From Mesobacillus subterraneus (GTDB taxonomy: Bacteria > Bacillota > Bacilli > Bacillales > Cytobacillaceae): a DNA stretch of 64,000 nt. The stretch is from the NCBI RefSeq assembly GCF_020524355.2, contig NZ_CP129019.1, forward strand, positions 4,710,001 through 4,774,000. Direction: 5' to 3'. This document shows positions 16,782-25,845 of the stretch, piece after piece; within the stretch, counting starts at the first letter, position 1; each line of letters starts with the position of its first letter. A model generated the notes under the pieces. It did no database searches, was not told where the DNA came from, and saw nothing but the letters and a program-made list of their open reading frames with translations. A program made the position numbers and the translations under genes.

Positions 16782-18287
16782 GTGACTAGAACGTTGCTGG
16801 AAATGAAGAATATCACAATTGAATTTCCAGGAGTAAAGGCCCTGGACGATGTTAGCTTCTCAACGGAAACTGGTACGACACATGCACTGATTGGCGCTAA
16901 TGGTGCTGGTAAATCAACTTTGATGAAGGTGCTTTCTGGAGCTTATAACCATTACACCGGTGAGATCTACCTTAATGGTGAGAAAATTGATATTCGCACG
17001 CCGAAGGACTCTCAGGATTATGGAATCCAAATCGTCTATCAGGAAGTGGACACGGCATTAATCCCTTATTTGACCGTTGGCGAGAATATCATGCTGAACG
17101 AAACCGTGAATGATATGGGGAAAAAGCAAATCGTAAGTTGGAAGGAAATACACCGTAAAGCTGCTGATATCCTTGCCAGTATGAATGTTAAGGTACCTAC
17201 GAAAAAACTTGTCAGCGAACTGACGCTAGCTGAGAAGCAGATGGTCCTGATTGCCAGGTCTATTTTAAAAGATTGTAAGTTTTTGATTCTTGATGAGCCG
17301 ACAGCTCCGCTGAGTCATTCCGAAACAAACGAGTTATTCCGAATCGTTCGTGACCTCAAGAAGCGTAATGTGGGGGTCATCTTCATTTCCCACCGCTTGC
17401 CTGAGTTGTTTGATATCTGTGATGAGATAACAGTTATGAGGAATGGTCAATTCGTCATCAAGGAAAAAATCGCAGAAACAACACCGAGCACAGTGATTGA
17501 ATATATGCTTGGTCAGAAGCTGGATGACCAGTTCCCGAAAAATCAGGTGACGATTGGCGATACGCTTCTCGAAGTGAAAAATCTTCATGACGAAGGGGTT
17601 GTCAAGGGGATTTCCATGCATGTAAGGGCAGGGGAAGTTCTCGGAGTCGCCGGGCTTGTGGGGGCTGGGAAGACGGAACTATGCAAAACGCTGTTCGGTG
17701 CCACCAGGAAATCGGCTGGGGATATCATCCTTAAAGGGAAACCATTAAAGATTAAGAACCCTCACCAAGCGGTTAAACAGGGGATCGCCCTTGTCCCGGA
17801 AGAACGGAGAAAAGAAGGGATTCTTGTCGCTGAGCCTGTGTCGAGCAATTTGAGTTCTGCCAATCTGAACCGTTTCACAAAGTTCCTTGGCTTCCTGGAT
17901 TTTAAAGGAGAGAAAGTCAAGGCGAGGGAAATGATCGGCAGCCTGGGCATCAAAACTCCGTCCGAAGACACGAAGGTGCAGAATTTGTCAGGCGGCAACC
18001 AGCAAAAAGTCGCCATCGGCAAATGGCTTCTCACGGATGCGGAAGTATATATCTTTGATGAACCGACAAAGGGTGTCGATGTCGGTGCAAAAAAGGATAT
18101 TTTCGAGTTGATTTCCGGACTTGCCCAGCGTGGGAAAGCAGTCATTTATGCGTCGTGCGAACTTTCCGAGATCATCGGGATCACTGACCGCGTCTATGTC
18201 GTCTATGATGGGCAGATCTCTAAAGAGCTGGAAACGGCGAAGACCAACGAAGAAGAACTATTATTCTATTCAACAGGAGGCAAGTGA
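16782..18287 (+). CDS. RbsA-type sugar ABC transporter, double ATPase
   Basis: A 501-residue protein with two ABC domains in tandem. The first has Walker A GANGAGKST, signature-type LTLAEKQM and Walker B FLILDEPTAPLS. The second has the degenerate Walker A GLVGAGKTE, signature LSGGNQQK and VYIFDEPTKGVD. This is the arrangement of RbsA/MglA carbohydrate transporters. The start is GTG at 16782. The downstream permease gene begins two bases after the stop. With the binding protein and permease it would import a pentose-like sugar or nucleoside; the linked kinase points to 5-methylthioribose or 5-deoxyribose. Confidence 0.92.
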   Translation: MTRTLLEMKNITIEFPGVKALDDVSFSTETGTTHALIGANGAGKSTLMKVLSGAYNHYTGEIYLNGEKIDIRTPKDSQDYGIQIVYQEVDTALIPYLTVGENIMLNETVNDMGKKQIVSWKEIHRKAADILASMNVKVPTKKLVSELTLAEKQMVLIARSILKDCKFLILDEPTAPLSHSETNELFRIVRDLKKRNVGVIFISHRLPELFDICDEITVMRNGQFVIKEKIAETTPSTVIEYMLGQKLDDQFPKNQVTIGDTLLEVKNLHDEGVVKGISMHVRAGEVLGVAGLVGAGKTELCKTLFGATRKSAGDIILKGKPLKIKNPHQAVKQGIALVPEERRKEGILVAEPVSSNLSSANLNRFTKFLGFLDFKGEKVKAREMIGSLGIKTPSEDTKVQNLSGGNQQKVAIGKWLLTDAEVYIFDEPTKGVDVGAKKDIFELISGLAQRGKAVIYASCELSEIIGITDRVYVVYDGQISKELETAKTNEEELLFYSTGGK

Positions 18288-18288
18288 G

Positions 18289-19290
18289 ATGAGCGTTCCG
18301 AATCCAGCTCCATCCAAACAGCCAGTAAGAAAGACGTTCGACTTTTTTGATTTTTTATATAAGTACGGAACGATTCTTACTATTTTTGTGTTGATTGCAG
18401 TCTTTGCAATCGCGAATCCAAGTTTTTTACAGACGAATAACATCATCAACATCCTGCGTTCGATCTCGATTGTAACGATTATCGCCATTGGTATTACGAT
18501 TTCACTGACGGTCGATGGTTTTGACCTTTCCGTAGGTTCTGTCGCTTCTTTATCGAATGCGGTCGTCATTTCGATGTTCGTATGGTTCTCGCAGAATACC
18601 TTCATCGCAATCCTGTCAGCCATTGCCGCTGCTTTGATTGTCGGTGGATTGAACTCGTTCATGATCGTGAAAATGAAGATTCCTGATATGCTGATGACTC
18701 TGGCGACAATGTTCATCATACAGGGTATTGCCCTGACGTATACAAAAGGTGCAACCGTTTCACAGAACATGGTCATGCCTGATGGGACTTTCTCGGAAGG
18801 CACCATCAGCCCGTTATTCGCAAAAATAGGGCAGGTTCCGTGGATTATCCTGATCATGGTTGTGGTCGTTATCCTGGTCCATATCCTTTTGACATACACA
18901 AAGCACGGAAGATATATGTATGTAATCGGCGGAAACAAGGAAGCAGCAAGACTTTCCGGTATTCCGGTTAATAAGTATAAAATTGCAGCCTATCTGCTTT
19001 CGGCTACATTCGCAGCGATCGGCGGAATTGTTCTCGCTTCTCGTGTAATGACCGCTGAAATCAATGCTGGTGCTCCATATCTGATGGAATCGGTTGCAGC
19101 AGCATTCATCGGTTTCTCCGTCTTTGGAGCTGGAAAGCCGAACGCACTGGGTACATTTGTCGGGGCGGTACTAATCGGAATCCTGGCGAATGGACTTGTC
19201 ATGATGTCTGTTCCGTATTACGCAATGGATATTGTAAAAGGAACAGTGTTGGCATTTGCATTGGCGCTTACTTACTATAAACAAAAGTAA
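18289..19290 (+). CDS. RbsC-type sugar ABC transporter permease
   Basis: A 333-residue membrane permease of the BPD_transp_2 (RbsC/MglC) family. About eight to ten helices are visible, starting at LTIFVLIAVFAIANPSFLQT. SLTVDGFDLSVGSVASLSNA and the loop IGGNKEAARLSGIPVNKYK are the conserved segments that contact the ATPase. ATG at 18289 follows AGGAGG. It lies between the ATPase and the kinase in one operon. Confidence 0.92.
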   Translation: MSVPNPAPSKQPVRKTFDFFDFLYKYGTILTIFVLIAVFAIANPSFLQTNNIINILRSISIVTIIAIGITISLTVDGFDLSVGSVASLSNAVVISMFVWFSQNTFIAILSAIAAALIVGGLNSFMIVKMKIPDMLMTLATMFIIQGIALTYTKGATVSQNMVMPDGTFSEGTISPLFAKIGQVPWIILIMVVVVILVHILLTYTKHGRYMYVIGGNKEAARLSGIPVNKYKIAAYLLSATFAAIGGIVLASRVMTAEINAGAPYLMESVAAAFIGFSVFGAGKPNALGTFVGAVLIGILANGLVMMSVPYYAMDIVKGTVLAFALALTYYKQK

Positions 19291-19306
19291 AGTGGGGGAA
19301 TAAAAG

Positions 19307-20530
19307 ATGGCTATTTTTACAACTGAGTATTTTACAATGACAGAAGCAGATGCAATTGAATATGCTAAGACTCGACTCAACTTTTTTGACGAAGATGCGG
19401 AGCTTACTTGCAAGGAGATTGGCGACGGCAACCTGAACTATGTTTTCAGATTAGTAGATGAAAAGAACAAGAAGTCTGTCATCGTTAAACAAGCCGGACC
19501 TGTGGCGAGAATATCGGATGAGTTCAAGCTTTCGCCTGACAGAAATCGGATTGAAAGTGAAATCCTTGAGCTTCAGAACAAGCTGGCGCCTGGGTTTGTC
19601 CCGGAAATATACGGTTATGACCCAGTCATGAATTGCTGTGCGATGGAAGACCTTTCAGATCACGAAATCATGCGTACGGCTTTGATGAACCATAAAAAGT
19701 TCCCGTTATTCGCAGACCACATCACTACATATATGGTCAATACACTTTTGCTGACTTCGGATGTTGTCGTCGAGCATAAGGAAAAGAAAGAGCTGGTAAA
19801 AAGCTTTGTGAATCCAGAGCTATGTGAAATCACGGAGGACCTTGTGTACACAGAGCCATTCTATGATTGTCCGCGTAACGATGTATTCCCGGCTTCACGA
19901 GATTTCGTCCAGGAAACGATCTGGAATGACAAAGCGCTTCAACTTGAAACAGCTAAGCTAAAGTTCGAATTCATGACGAATGCTCAGTCGCTTCTGCATG
20001 GCGATCTCCATACAGGTTCAGTTTTTATAAAAGAAGATTCTACAAAAGTAATTGATCCTGAATTCGCGTTTTATGGTCCTGCTGGATATGACGTAGGGAA
20101 TGTCATTGCCAACCTCACTTTCGCGCTGGCGAATGCGAAGTACACCATTGAGGATGCGGAACAAAGGGAAGACCAAATGGAATATCTTCAAAACACGATT
20201 ATTGATATTGTCGATCTTTTTAAAGAGAAGTTTGTTAAAGCATGGGATGAAAAAGCGACGGACCGTACGGCACGTTACGAAGGCTTTAAAGAGTACTATT
20301 TGGATTCTGTCCTGCGTGATACAGCTGCTGTATCAGGACTTGAGCTTTGCCGCCGAATCATCGGGCTTGCCCATGTAAAAGACATAACCTCCATTGAGGA
20401 TGCAGAAAAACGTGCAGCTGCAGAGAAAGAGTGCCTGACAGCTGGTAAGCGATTCATCATGGAAAGAGGAACTTTGAAAACTGGTGAAGATTTTATCAAT
20501 GTCGTGAAAGAAAGTTTCAACAACATCTAG
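19307..20530 (+). CDS. mtnK: S-methyl-5-thioribose kinase family (or 5-deoxyribose kinase)
   Basis: A 407-residue kinase of the MtnK family. [11 protein letters not shown] (39-49) is the nucleotide loop. [10 protein letters not shown] (231-240) carries the catalytic D233, and [16 protein letters not shown] (250-265) holds the metal-binding D250 and E252 in place of the DFG motif. The family phosphorylates C1 of 5-methylthioribose using ATP. Related enzymes in deoxyribose-salvage clusters act on 5-deoxyribose, and the two cannot be separated by eye. The gene has AGTGGGGG upstream and is followed 12 bases later by mtnA. Its position behind a sugar importer, and not behind an S-box riboswitch, suggests catabolism of an imported sugar and not housekeeping methionine salvage. 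No encapsulation peptide is visible. Confidence 0.9.
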   Translation: MAIFTTEYFTMTEADAIEYAKTRLNFFDEDAELTCKEIGDGNLNYVFRLVDEKNKKSVIVKQAGPVARISDEFKLSPDRNRIESEILELQNKLAPGFVPEIYGYDPVMNCCAMEDLSDHEIMRTALMNHKKFPLFADHITTYMVNTLLLTSDVVVEHKEKKELVKSFVNPELCEITEDLVYTEPFYDCPRNDVFPASRDFVQETIWNDKALQLETAKLKFEFMTNAQSLLHGDLHTGSVFIKEDSTKVIDPEFAFYGPAGYDVGNVIANLTFALANAKYTIEDAEQREDQMEYLQNTIIDIVDLFKEKFVKAWDEKATDRTARYEGFKEYYLDSVLRDTAAVSGLELCRRIIGLAHVKDITSIEDAEKRAAAEKECLTAGKRFIMERGTLKTGEDFINVVKESFNNI

Positions 20531-20542
20531 GAGGTAGTGCGA

Positions 20543-21607
20543 ATGGAAAGACCAGTGGATGCAATTCAATCGGTCCGGCTCGATGATGAGAGAGATATGC
20601 TCGTCTTGTTGGACCAGACACTTTTACCAAATGAAAAGAAGTTTCTTGAATTGAAGGAACTAAAGGATATTTGGGATGCGATTTACTTTTTGAAAGTAAG
20701 GGGTGCGCCGGCAATCGGGATTGCGGCCGCGTACGGAGTGTATCTTGGCACGAAGAAATCCGAGGCTGAATCTTATGAAGAACTGTATGAAGACTTTAAG
20801 AAGGCGAAGGATTATCTTGCCTCTTCCCGTCCTACAGCTGTGAATCTGTTCTGGGCGCTTGACCGCATGGAAGCCCGATTTAAAGGGGAAGAGGGAAAGA
20901 GTGCGTCTGAAGTGAAGGCTGCATTAAAAGAGGAATCAGAATTGATTCGTGCTGAGGATGAGAAGGTGTGCGAGTCAATTGGCGAGTATGCTCTGTCATT
21001 GTTAGAGCCGGGTATGGGAATTCTCACGCACTGTAACGCTGGTACTATTGCGACTGCCAAGTATGGTACAGCGCTTGCGCCAATATACCTTGACCAGGAA
21101 AGAGGATACGATTTCAAGGTGTTTGCTGATGAAACACGCCCGCTGCTTCAAGGTGCACGATTGACTGCCTGGGAGCTTCAGGAAGCTGGTGTTGATGTAA
21201 CCTTGATCTGCGATAACATGGCATCCATTGTCATGAAGGAAGGAAAAGTCCAGGCGGTACTTGTCGGATGTGACCGTGTTGCGGCAAACGGGGATTCAGC
21301 CAATAAAATCGGGACATCTGGTGTAGCCATCCTTGCGAAACACTACAACATTCCATTCTACGTGTGCGCACCGCTATCAACAGTCGACCTGGAATGCAAA
21401 ACGGGCGACGACATCCATATCGAACTGCGTCCAGCGGAAGAAATCACGACACAGTGGTATGAAAAACCGATGGGTCCAAAAGATGTACAAACCTACAACC
21501 CGGCCTTTGATGTAACAGATCATAGTTTGATTGCAGGGATTGTCACGGAAAACGGAATCGCGTATGCGCCGTTTACTGAGAGTCTTCCGAAGATGTTTAA
21601 GAAATAG
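20543..21607 (+). CDS. mtnA: S-methyl-5-thioribose-1-phosphate isomerase family (or 5-deoxyribose-1-P isomerase)
   Basis: A 354-residue MtnA-family isomerase that converts the 1-phosphorylated aldose into the ribulose-1-phosphate. KVRGAPAIGIAAAYGV is the phosphate-binding segment. C164 in LTHCNAGTIATAKYG and D244 in LVGCDRVAANGDSANKIGT are the expected catalytic residues. ATG at 20543 follows AGGAGG at ideal distance, so the slightly longer GTG start was rejected. It is the last gene of the uptake operon, with a terminator just after it. Its product would be the substrate for the class II aldolase encoded at 23123. Confidence 0.92.
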   Translation: MERPVDAIQSVRLDDERDMLVLLDQTLLPNEKKFLELKELKDIWDAIYFLKVRGAPAIGIAAAYGVYLGTKKSEAESYEELYEDFKKAKDYLASSRPTAVNLFWALDRMEARFKGEEGKSASEVKAALKEESELIRAEDEKVCESIGEYALSLLEPGMGILTHCNAGTIATAKYGTALAPIYLDQERGYDFKVFADETRPLLQGARLTAWELQEAGVDVTLICDNMASIVMKEGKVQAVLVGCDRVAANGDSANKIGTSGVAILAKHYNIPFYVCAPLSTVDLECKTGDDIHIELRPAEEITTQWYEKPMGPKDVQTYNPAFDVTDHSLIAGIVTENGIAYAPFTESLPKMFKK

Positions 21608-21614
21608 TATGTGA

Positions 21615-21653
21615 AAGAGCTGGCAGAGAAATCTGCTGGCTTATTTTTTTGTG
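21615..21653 (+). terminator. Terminator of the uptake operon
   Basis: GAGCTGGCAGA pairs with TCTGCTGGCTT (two G-U pairs) around GAAA, followed by ATTTTTTT. Confidence 0.75.
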
Positions 21654-21711
21654 GTGGGGACATGTGCGCTGGTATTGTTACGGAAAAGGAAAACGTAAGA
21701 CATGAGAATTA

Positions 21712-21905
21712 ATAGGCGGAGAATTTCCGGTTATTTATATAGAGGAAGCATAAGAAGCGGATATAAGCGGAGGAATTCCGGTTAACTACTCTAAATAAGC
21801 CGAATTTTAAAGGTTTGGTTCGTATAGGCGGAAAAACTCAGCTTATTTTTAAGGAAATATGCATATTTCCCAATTTAAACGGAATTATTCCTCTTATTTT
21901 TCAAA
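21712..21905 (+). repeat. Four short palindromic units (GGCGGAATTCCGG-like)
   Basis: Related units are GGCGGAGAATTTCCGGTTAT (near 21715), AGCGGAGGAATTCCGGTTAA (near 21766), GGCGGAAAAACTCAGCTTAT (near 21826) and AAACGGAATTATTCCTCTTA (near 21879). Each has GCGGA-N-TCCG-like inverted arms. They resemble the small intergenic palindromic elements common in Bacillaceae genomes. They fill most of the gap between mtnA and the regulator. Confidence 0.55.
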
Positions 21906-21954
21906 CACAGTAGATAAATTGTTCTGTTAATGCACTAACTTTCTCTCAAGCAAA

Positions 21955-21983
21955 ACAGGTCACCAACATAGGCGACCTGTTTT
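21955..21983. terminator. Bidirectional terminator after the regulator gene
   Basis: ACAGGTC and GACCTGT form the stem around CACCAACATAGGC, with A-rich and T-rich flanks on either side. Confidence 0.7.
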
Positions 21984-21993
21984 TATGTTTTCT

Positions 21994-22755
21994 TCACTCA
22001 CACTCCACAAGCTCAACGCCCTTGTCTCTCAGGAAATCGTGCCATTCCCTTGGCAGATTTTCGTCTACGATGACAGCGTTGATGTCCTCAAAGCCGCAAA
22101 TAGTAGTGAAAGAAGTTTTATCAAATTTTGTGTAATCGGCAATTAGGAAGACTTTATTTGCGTGATCAGCTGCAATCTTTCTAATGACTGCCTGCTGTTC
22201 ATTGGAGTCTGTGATTCCGTGCGCCCGGCTGACAGAGCGGCAAGAGATGAAGGCGGTGTCGAAAAAGTAATGTTCCATATTAGTTTCGGCATTCCGGCCT
22301 AGATTCGATAAAGAGGAACCCGCCAAAGTACCTCCGATGACCACTAATTTAACATTTGGGTTGCCCATCAGTGTGGTCACAACTTTGATCGAGTTCGTAA
22401 CTACGGTTAATTTTTGGTCGGATATCAGCCCGGCAATGACAAGTGATGTAGTCGAAGCGTCAAGGAATATGGAATCACCGCTTTTTATATAGGAAAGTGC
22501 TTTGGCAGCGATCTTCTTCTTCCCTTCAACGTGGATGAATTCACGCAGGTTCACGTCGACGTCGTTTTGCACTCCTTCAGAAATATAAGCTCCGCCATAG
22601 GTACGGGTTAGAAGCCCTTCATCCTCCAGTTGCTTCAAATCACGCCGGATCGTTTCTTCCGTTACTTTAAACATTTTCGTCAGCTCAGAAACGGTCACGC
22701 TTTTCTTTTCAATGATCAATTCTTTTATTTTACTCTTGCGGGTTACGTGTAACAT
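21994..22755 (-). CDS. DeoR/GlpR-family transcriptional repressor
   Basis: A 253-residue DeoR-family regulator. VTVSELTKMFKVTEETIRRD (residues 20-39) is the winged helix-turn-helix, followed by LEDEGLLTRTYGGAYIS, a hallmark of the family. The C-terminal sugar-phosphate sensor has DSIFLDASTTSLVIAGLI and VVTNSIKVVTTL. It sits between the uptake operon and the microcompartment operon and is divergent from the latter, so it probably controls both, with a phosphorylated pathway intermediate as inducer. Its own promoter region (about 22780-22810) contains TATAAT and AAACAAAA tracts. There is a good ribosome site (AAGGAG). Confidence 0.9.
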   Translation of the reverse strand: MLHVTRKSKIKELIIEKKSVTVSELTKMFKVTEETIRRDLKQLEDEGLLTRTYGGAYISEGVQNDVDVNLREFIHVEGKKKIAAKALSYIKSGDSIFLDASTTSLVIAGLISDQKLTVVTNSIKVVTTLMGNPNVKLVVIGGTLAGSSLSNLGRNAETNMEHYFFDTAFISCRSVSRAHGITDSNEQQAVIRKIAADHANKVFLIADYTKFDKTSFTTICGFEDINAVIVDENLPREWHDFLRDKGVELVECE

Positions 22756-22984
22756 TGTATTCTCCTTAATGCCATTAGTTATTTTGTATTATACCACTTT
22801 TGTTTGGGTTTATATAGAGAAGAAGAACACTGTGATGGTTATTATTTTAATCAACTACTTAAAAGGTTTATATGGCATTTTAATAGGTTGGGAGGAGGAA
22901 GTACAGGCTAGATGGCGCTCTTTTTAACTGTAATAATCTGAATTCGTTATGGTCTGTTGTTTGTTTATGTGGTTTTTGTGGGGT

Positions 22985-23040
22985 AAATCACAACAAAACA
23001 GAAATAAACATTGACAAAACTAAGGTAAAGTAAGAATATT
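22985..23040 (+). promoter_or_regulatory. Promoter and candidate DeoR operator of the microcompartment operon
   Basis: TTGACA at 23011-23016 is a consensus -35 box, with GAATAT 17 bases later as a poor -10. Immediately upstream, ACAACAAAACAGAAATAAAC resembles a sequence near 15350 in front of the uptake operon. Poor -10 boxes often mark regulated promoters. The rest of 22756-23122 shows no gene. Confidence 0.45.
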
Positions 23041-23122
23041 AAAGTAAGAAGATTGGGGTTTTTAAAGATTTTTATTGTTTCACAGAACCCTTTTGTAAGT
23101 GAATAGTTAGGAGATGTAATAG

Positions 23123-23926
23123 ATGGTTACGAACAACAAGTATCTGTCTGATTTCGAGGCAAAAAAACTGATTTGTGAGATTGGCAGACGAGTATACAAC
23201 AAGAATTTTGTCGCAGCCAATGATGGCAATATTTCTGTAAAAGTAGGTCCTAATACGATTTGGACGACACCTACTGGAGTGAGCAAGGGCTTCATGACGC
23301 CGGACATGATGGTGAAAATGGACTTATCAGGAAAAGTGATTTCCGGCAAGTTAAAGCCTTCATCAGAAGTGAAGATGCACTTGCGTGTCTATCATGAAAA
23401 TCCCGATGTGAATGCAGTGGTCCATGCTCATCCTCCTGTAGCAACTTCATACGCGATTGCGGGCATCAGCCTGGATCAGCCAGTTTCCCCAGAAGCGGTC
23501 GTCATTTTAGGAACTGTACCAGTGGCACCGTATGCTACGCCTGGGACACAGGAAGTTCCAGATTCCATCGCTCCATATTGTAAGGATTACAATGCAGTGC
23601 TCCTTGCCAACCACGGTGCGCTTACGTGGGGAAGCGACCTGATGCAAGCCTATTACCGCATGGAATCACTTGAACACTATGCGCTCATGCTCATGTACTC
23701 CAACAATATTATCAACAAGACCAATGAGCTAAACTGTGCACAGATATCCGATTTGATCGACATCCGTGAAAAGATGGGCATCAAAACGGGTGGAATTCCT
23801 ACCTGTGAGCAAGGCGGAAAAGTGAGGACAGCTGAAAAAGCAGAGTCCGTACAAAGCAATGACCAACTGATTGAATCAATCGTCAGGAAGGTTACAGAAG
23901 ATGTATTGAAAAAATATCTTAAGTAA
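23123..23926 (+). CDS. Class II aldolase (fuculose-phosphate aldolase type) with encapsulation-peptide-like tail
   Basis: A 267-residue aldolase of the AraD/FucA family. Zinc ligands and catalytic acid are E82 in PSSEVKMHL, H101 and H103 in VHAHPPVATSY, and H164 in LANHGALTWG, which keep the spacing 73/92/94/155 of fuculose-1-phosphate aldolase. Residues 225-245 form a flexible linker. Residues 247-266 (DQLIESIVRKVTEDVLKKYL) form an amphipathic helix of the kind that targets enzymes into microcompartments. In the inferred route it splits a 5-substituted ribulose-1-phosphate into DHAP and an aldehyde (acetaldehyde or methylthioacetaldehyde). It is the first gene of the operon, 12 bases before the aldehyde dehydrogenase. 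Confidence 0.9.
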   Translation: MVTNNKYLSDFEAKKLICEIGRRVYNKNFVAANDGNISVKVGPNTIWTTPTGVSKGFMTPDMMVKMDLSGKVISGKLKPSSEVKMHLRVYHENPDVNAVVHAHPPVATSYAIAGISLDQPVSPEAVVILGTVPVAPYATPGTQEVPDSIAPYCKDYNAVLLANHGALTWGSDLMQAYYRMESLEHYALMLMYSNNIINKTNELNCAQISDLIDIREKMGIKTGGIPTCEQGGKVRTAEKAESVQSNDQLIESIVRKVTEDVLKKYLK

Positions 23927-23938
23927 GGGGGAAGCACT

Positions 23939-25489
23939 TTGAGCACCCAGATTTCTGAACAGGATATCCAAAAAATCGTTCAATCTGTATTGCAAAATGT
24001 TGAAGCTGTGATGAAAGAGATCCCGCCATCTGCTAACGCTCCTCTGAAGATGAAGCAGGCTGTCCATCCTGAGCAGCAGATAGCAGCTGCAGCAAGGCAA
24101 GAGACATCTACGATACAACCGCAAGGGGACCTTGGAGTGTTCGCTTCGATGGAGGACGCAGTCGAGGCAGGCCACAAGGCGCAGCTTGAATATATGAGAC
24201 AATTCCAGCTGAAGGACCGGGAAAGAATTGTCTCTTCCATGCGGCAGGCGGTTTTAGTGGAAAAAGAAAATCTCGCCAATATGGTCTATGAGGAAACAAA
24301 ACTTGGCAATGTCGTCGATAAAATTGCCAAGCATGAATTAACAGCTTTACATACACCGGGTACTGAAATCCTGAAAACGGAGGCATTCTCAGGTGATGAT
24401 GGTTTAACAATCGTCGAGGAGGCGCCATTCGGACTGATTGGGGCAGTGACGCCGGTGACAAATCCGACTGAAACCATCCTTAATAACTCAATTGGAATGC
24501 TCGCTGCCGGGAATGCAGTCGTGTTCAATGTCCATCCTTCTTCTAAAAACTCTTGTGCTTATATGGTCCGGTTGTTAAATAAGGCAATCAAGGCTGCAGG
24601 AGGACCTGAAAACCTGATTACAATGGTTGGCAATCCTACATTGGATACGATGCAGGTCTTAATTGAAAGCCCGAAGGTTCGGATGTTAGTTGGAACAGGT
24701 GGTCCCGGTCTCGTAAAAACACTCCTTAAATCAGGTAAAAAGGCGGTTGGAGCTGGAGCAGGCAACCCGCCGGTAATCGTGGATGATACCGCTGATTTGG
24801 AACATGCTGCAAAATCGATTATCGATGGAGCATCATTTGATAACAACATCCTGTGCATCGCCGAAAAAGAAGTGTTTGTCCTTGACTCAGCTGCTGATGA
24901 CTTAGTTTTTCATATGCTGAACAACGGAGCATACATGCTCGATCAATATCAGCTGGAGAAAGTAATGAGCTTTGCGCTTGAGGAAAACGAAAAGCAAGTG
25001 GCCCAGGGATGTTCGCTTGACTCAAAGCGAGAGTACCATGTGGCGAAAAAATGGGTCGGCCAGCCGGCATCAGCTTTTCTAAAAGAATTGGGAGTTGTAA
25101 CTAACGGTGAGGTCAGATTGCTTATATGTGATGTTGAGTTTGATCATCCATTTGTCCAGCTGGAGCAAATGATGCCAGTCCTTCCACTAGTGCGGACTAA
25201 GTCATTGGATGAGGCAATTGATTTTGCAGTGAAGGCGGAGCATGGAAATCGCCATACGGCTATTATGCACTCCAAGAATGTTGATCATCTAACGCGATTT
25301 GCAAGAGCAGTCGAGACGACCATTTTTGTAAAAAATGCTTCATCTCTAGCTGGAGTTGGGTTTGGGGGCGAAGGCTTTACAACGATGACGATCGCCGGGC
25401 CTACGGGTGAAGGGATCACTTCGGCGAAAACTTTTACAAGACAAAGGCGCTGTGTGTTAGCTGAGGGTGGATTTCGAATCATAGGGTAG
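23939..25489 (+). CDS. CoA-acylating aldehyde dehydrogenase of a microcompartment (PduP/EutE-like)
   Basis: A 516-residue NAD-dependent, CoA-acylating aldehyde dehydrogenase. The N-terminus has an amphipathic helix (SEQDIQKIVQSVLQNVEAVM, residues 6-25) followed by a 40-residue linker, as in encapsulated PduP. Catalytic C306 is in FDNNILCIAEKEV. VTPVTNPTETILNNSIGML and GTGGPGLVKTLLKSGKKAVG are family segments, and FGGEGFTTMTIAGPTGEGIT is near the end. TTG is the start codon, with AAGGGGGAAG upstream. It would oxidise the aldehyde released by the aldolase to acyl-CoA inside the shell. Confidence 0.93.
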   Translation: MSTQISEQDIQKIVQSVLQNVEAVMKEIPPSANAPLKMKQAVHPEQQIAAAARQETSTIQPQGDLGVFASMEDAVEAGHKAQLEYMRQFQLKDRERIVSSMRQAVLVEKENLANMVYEETKLGNVVDKIAKHELTALHTPGTEILKTEAFSGDDGLTIVEEAPFGLIGAVTPVTNPTETILNNSIGMLAAGNAVVFNVHPSSKNSCAYMVRLLNKAIKAAGGPENLITMVGNPTLDTMQVLIESPKVRMLVGTGGPGLVKTLLKSGKKAVGAGAGNPPVIVDDTADLEHAAKSIIDGASFDNNILCIAEKEVFVLDSAADDLVFHMLNNGAYMLDQYQLEKVMSFALEENEKQVAQGCSLDSKREYHVAKKWVGQPASAFLKELGVVTNGEVRLLICDVEFDHPFVQLEQMMPVLPLVRTKSLDEAIDFAVKAEHGNRHTAIMHSKNVDHLTRFARAVETTIFVKNASSLAGVGFGGEGFTTMTIAGPTGEGITSAKTFTRQRRCVLAEGGFRIIG

Positions 25490-25499
25490 GTGATGGAAG

Positions 25500-25823
25500 A
25501 TGGGGAATGCAATTGGGTTATTGGAAGTGCAAGGATACAGTGTCGCCCTGGCAGCAATGAACCAGGCCTGCAAGGCGGCGAACATAAAGATCGAAGGAAT
25601 GGACTGCAATAATCCTGCCGCTGGCGATCATGCACCAATACCGGTCGTAATCCAGGTGAAATTCACCGGATCGGTCTCGGATGTTAAAGTTGCTCTGGAA
25701 GCTGCAGAACATGAAGCCGCAAAGTATATAGATGAAGCAGATATTTCTGCTCATATGATCTCTTCTGCATCGAAAGGAATCGAGAAACTTCTTCCGCTGG
25801 GAAAGGTCAAAATTAAGTCTTAA
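25500..25823 (+). CDS. BMC shell protein (hexameric type, variant 1)
   Basis: A 107-residue single BMC-domain protein. It begins MGNAIGLLEVQGYSVALAAM and has AANIKIEGMDCNNP, where standard shell proteins have VEIVG. An insertion (AAGDHAPIP) comes before VVIQVKFTGSVSDVKVALEA. The insertion near the pore-facing loop and the unusual C-terminal SSASKGIEKLLPLGKVKIKS distinguish it from the PduA-like copies downstream. It may form a facet hexamer with a different pore. The gene starts ten bases after the dehydrogenase. Confidence 0.88.
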   Translation: MGNAIGLLEVQGYSVALAAMNQACKAANIKIEGMDCNNPAAGDHAPIPVVIQVKFTGSVSDVKVALEAAEHEAAKYIDEADISAHMISSASKGIEKLLPLGKVKIKS

Positions 25824-25845
25824 GTCATGGCAAGAGGTGAGACAG

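Noticed and set aside
20537..20542. GTG start for mtnA six bases upstream of the ATG
   Set aside because: It lies too close to the AGGAGG site; the ATG at 20543 has ideal spacing.
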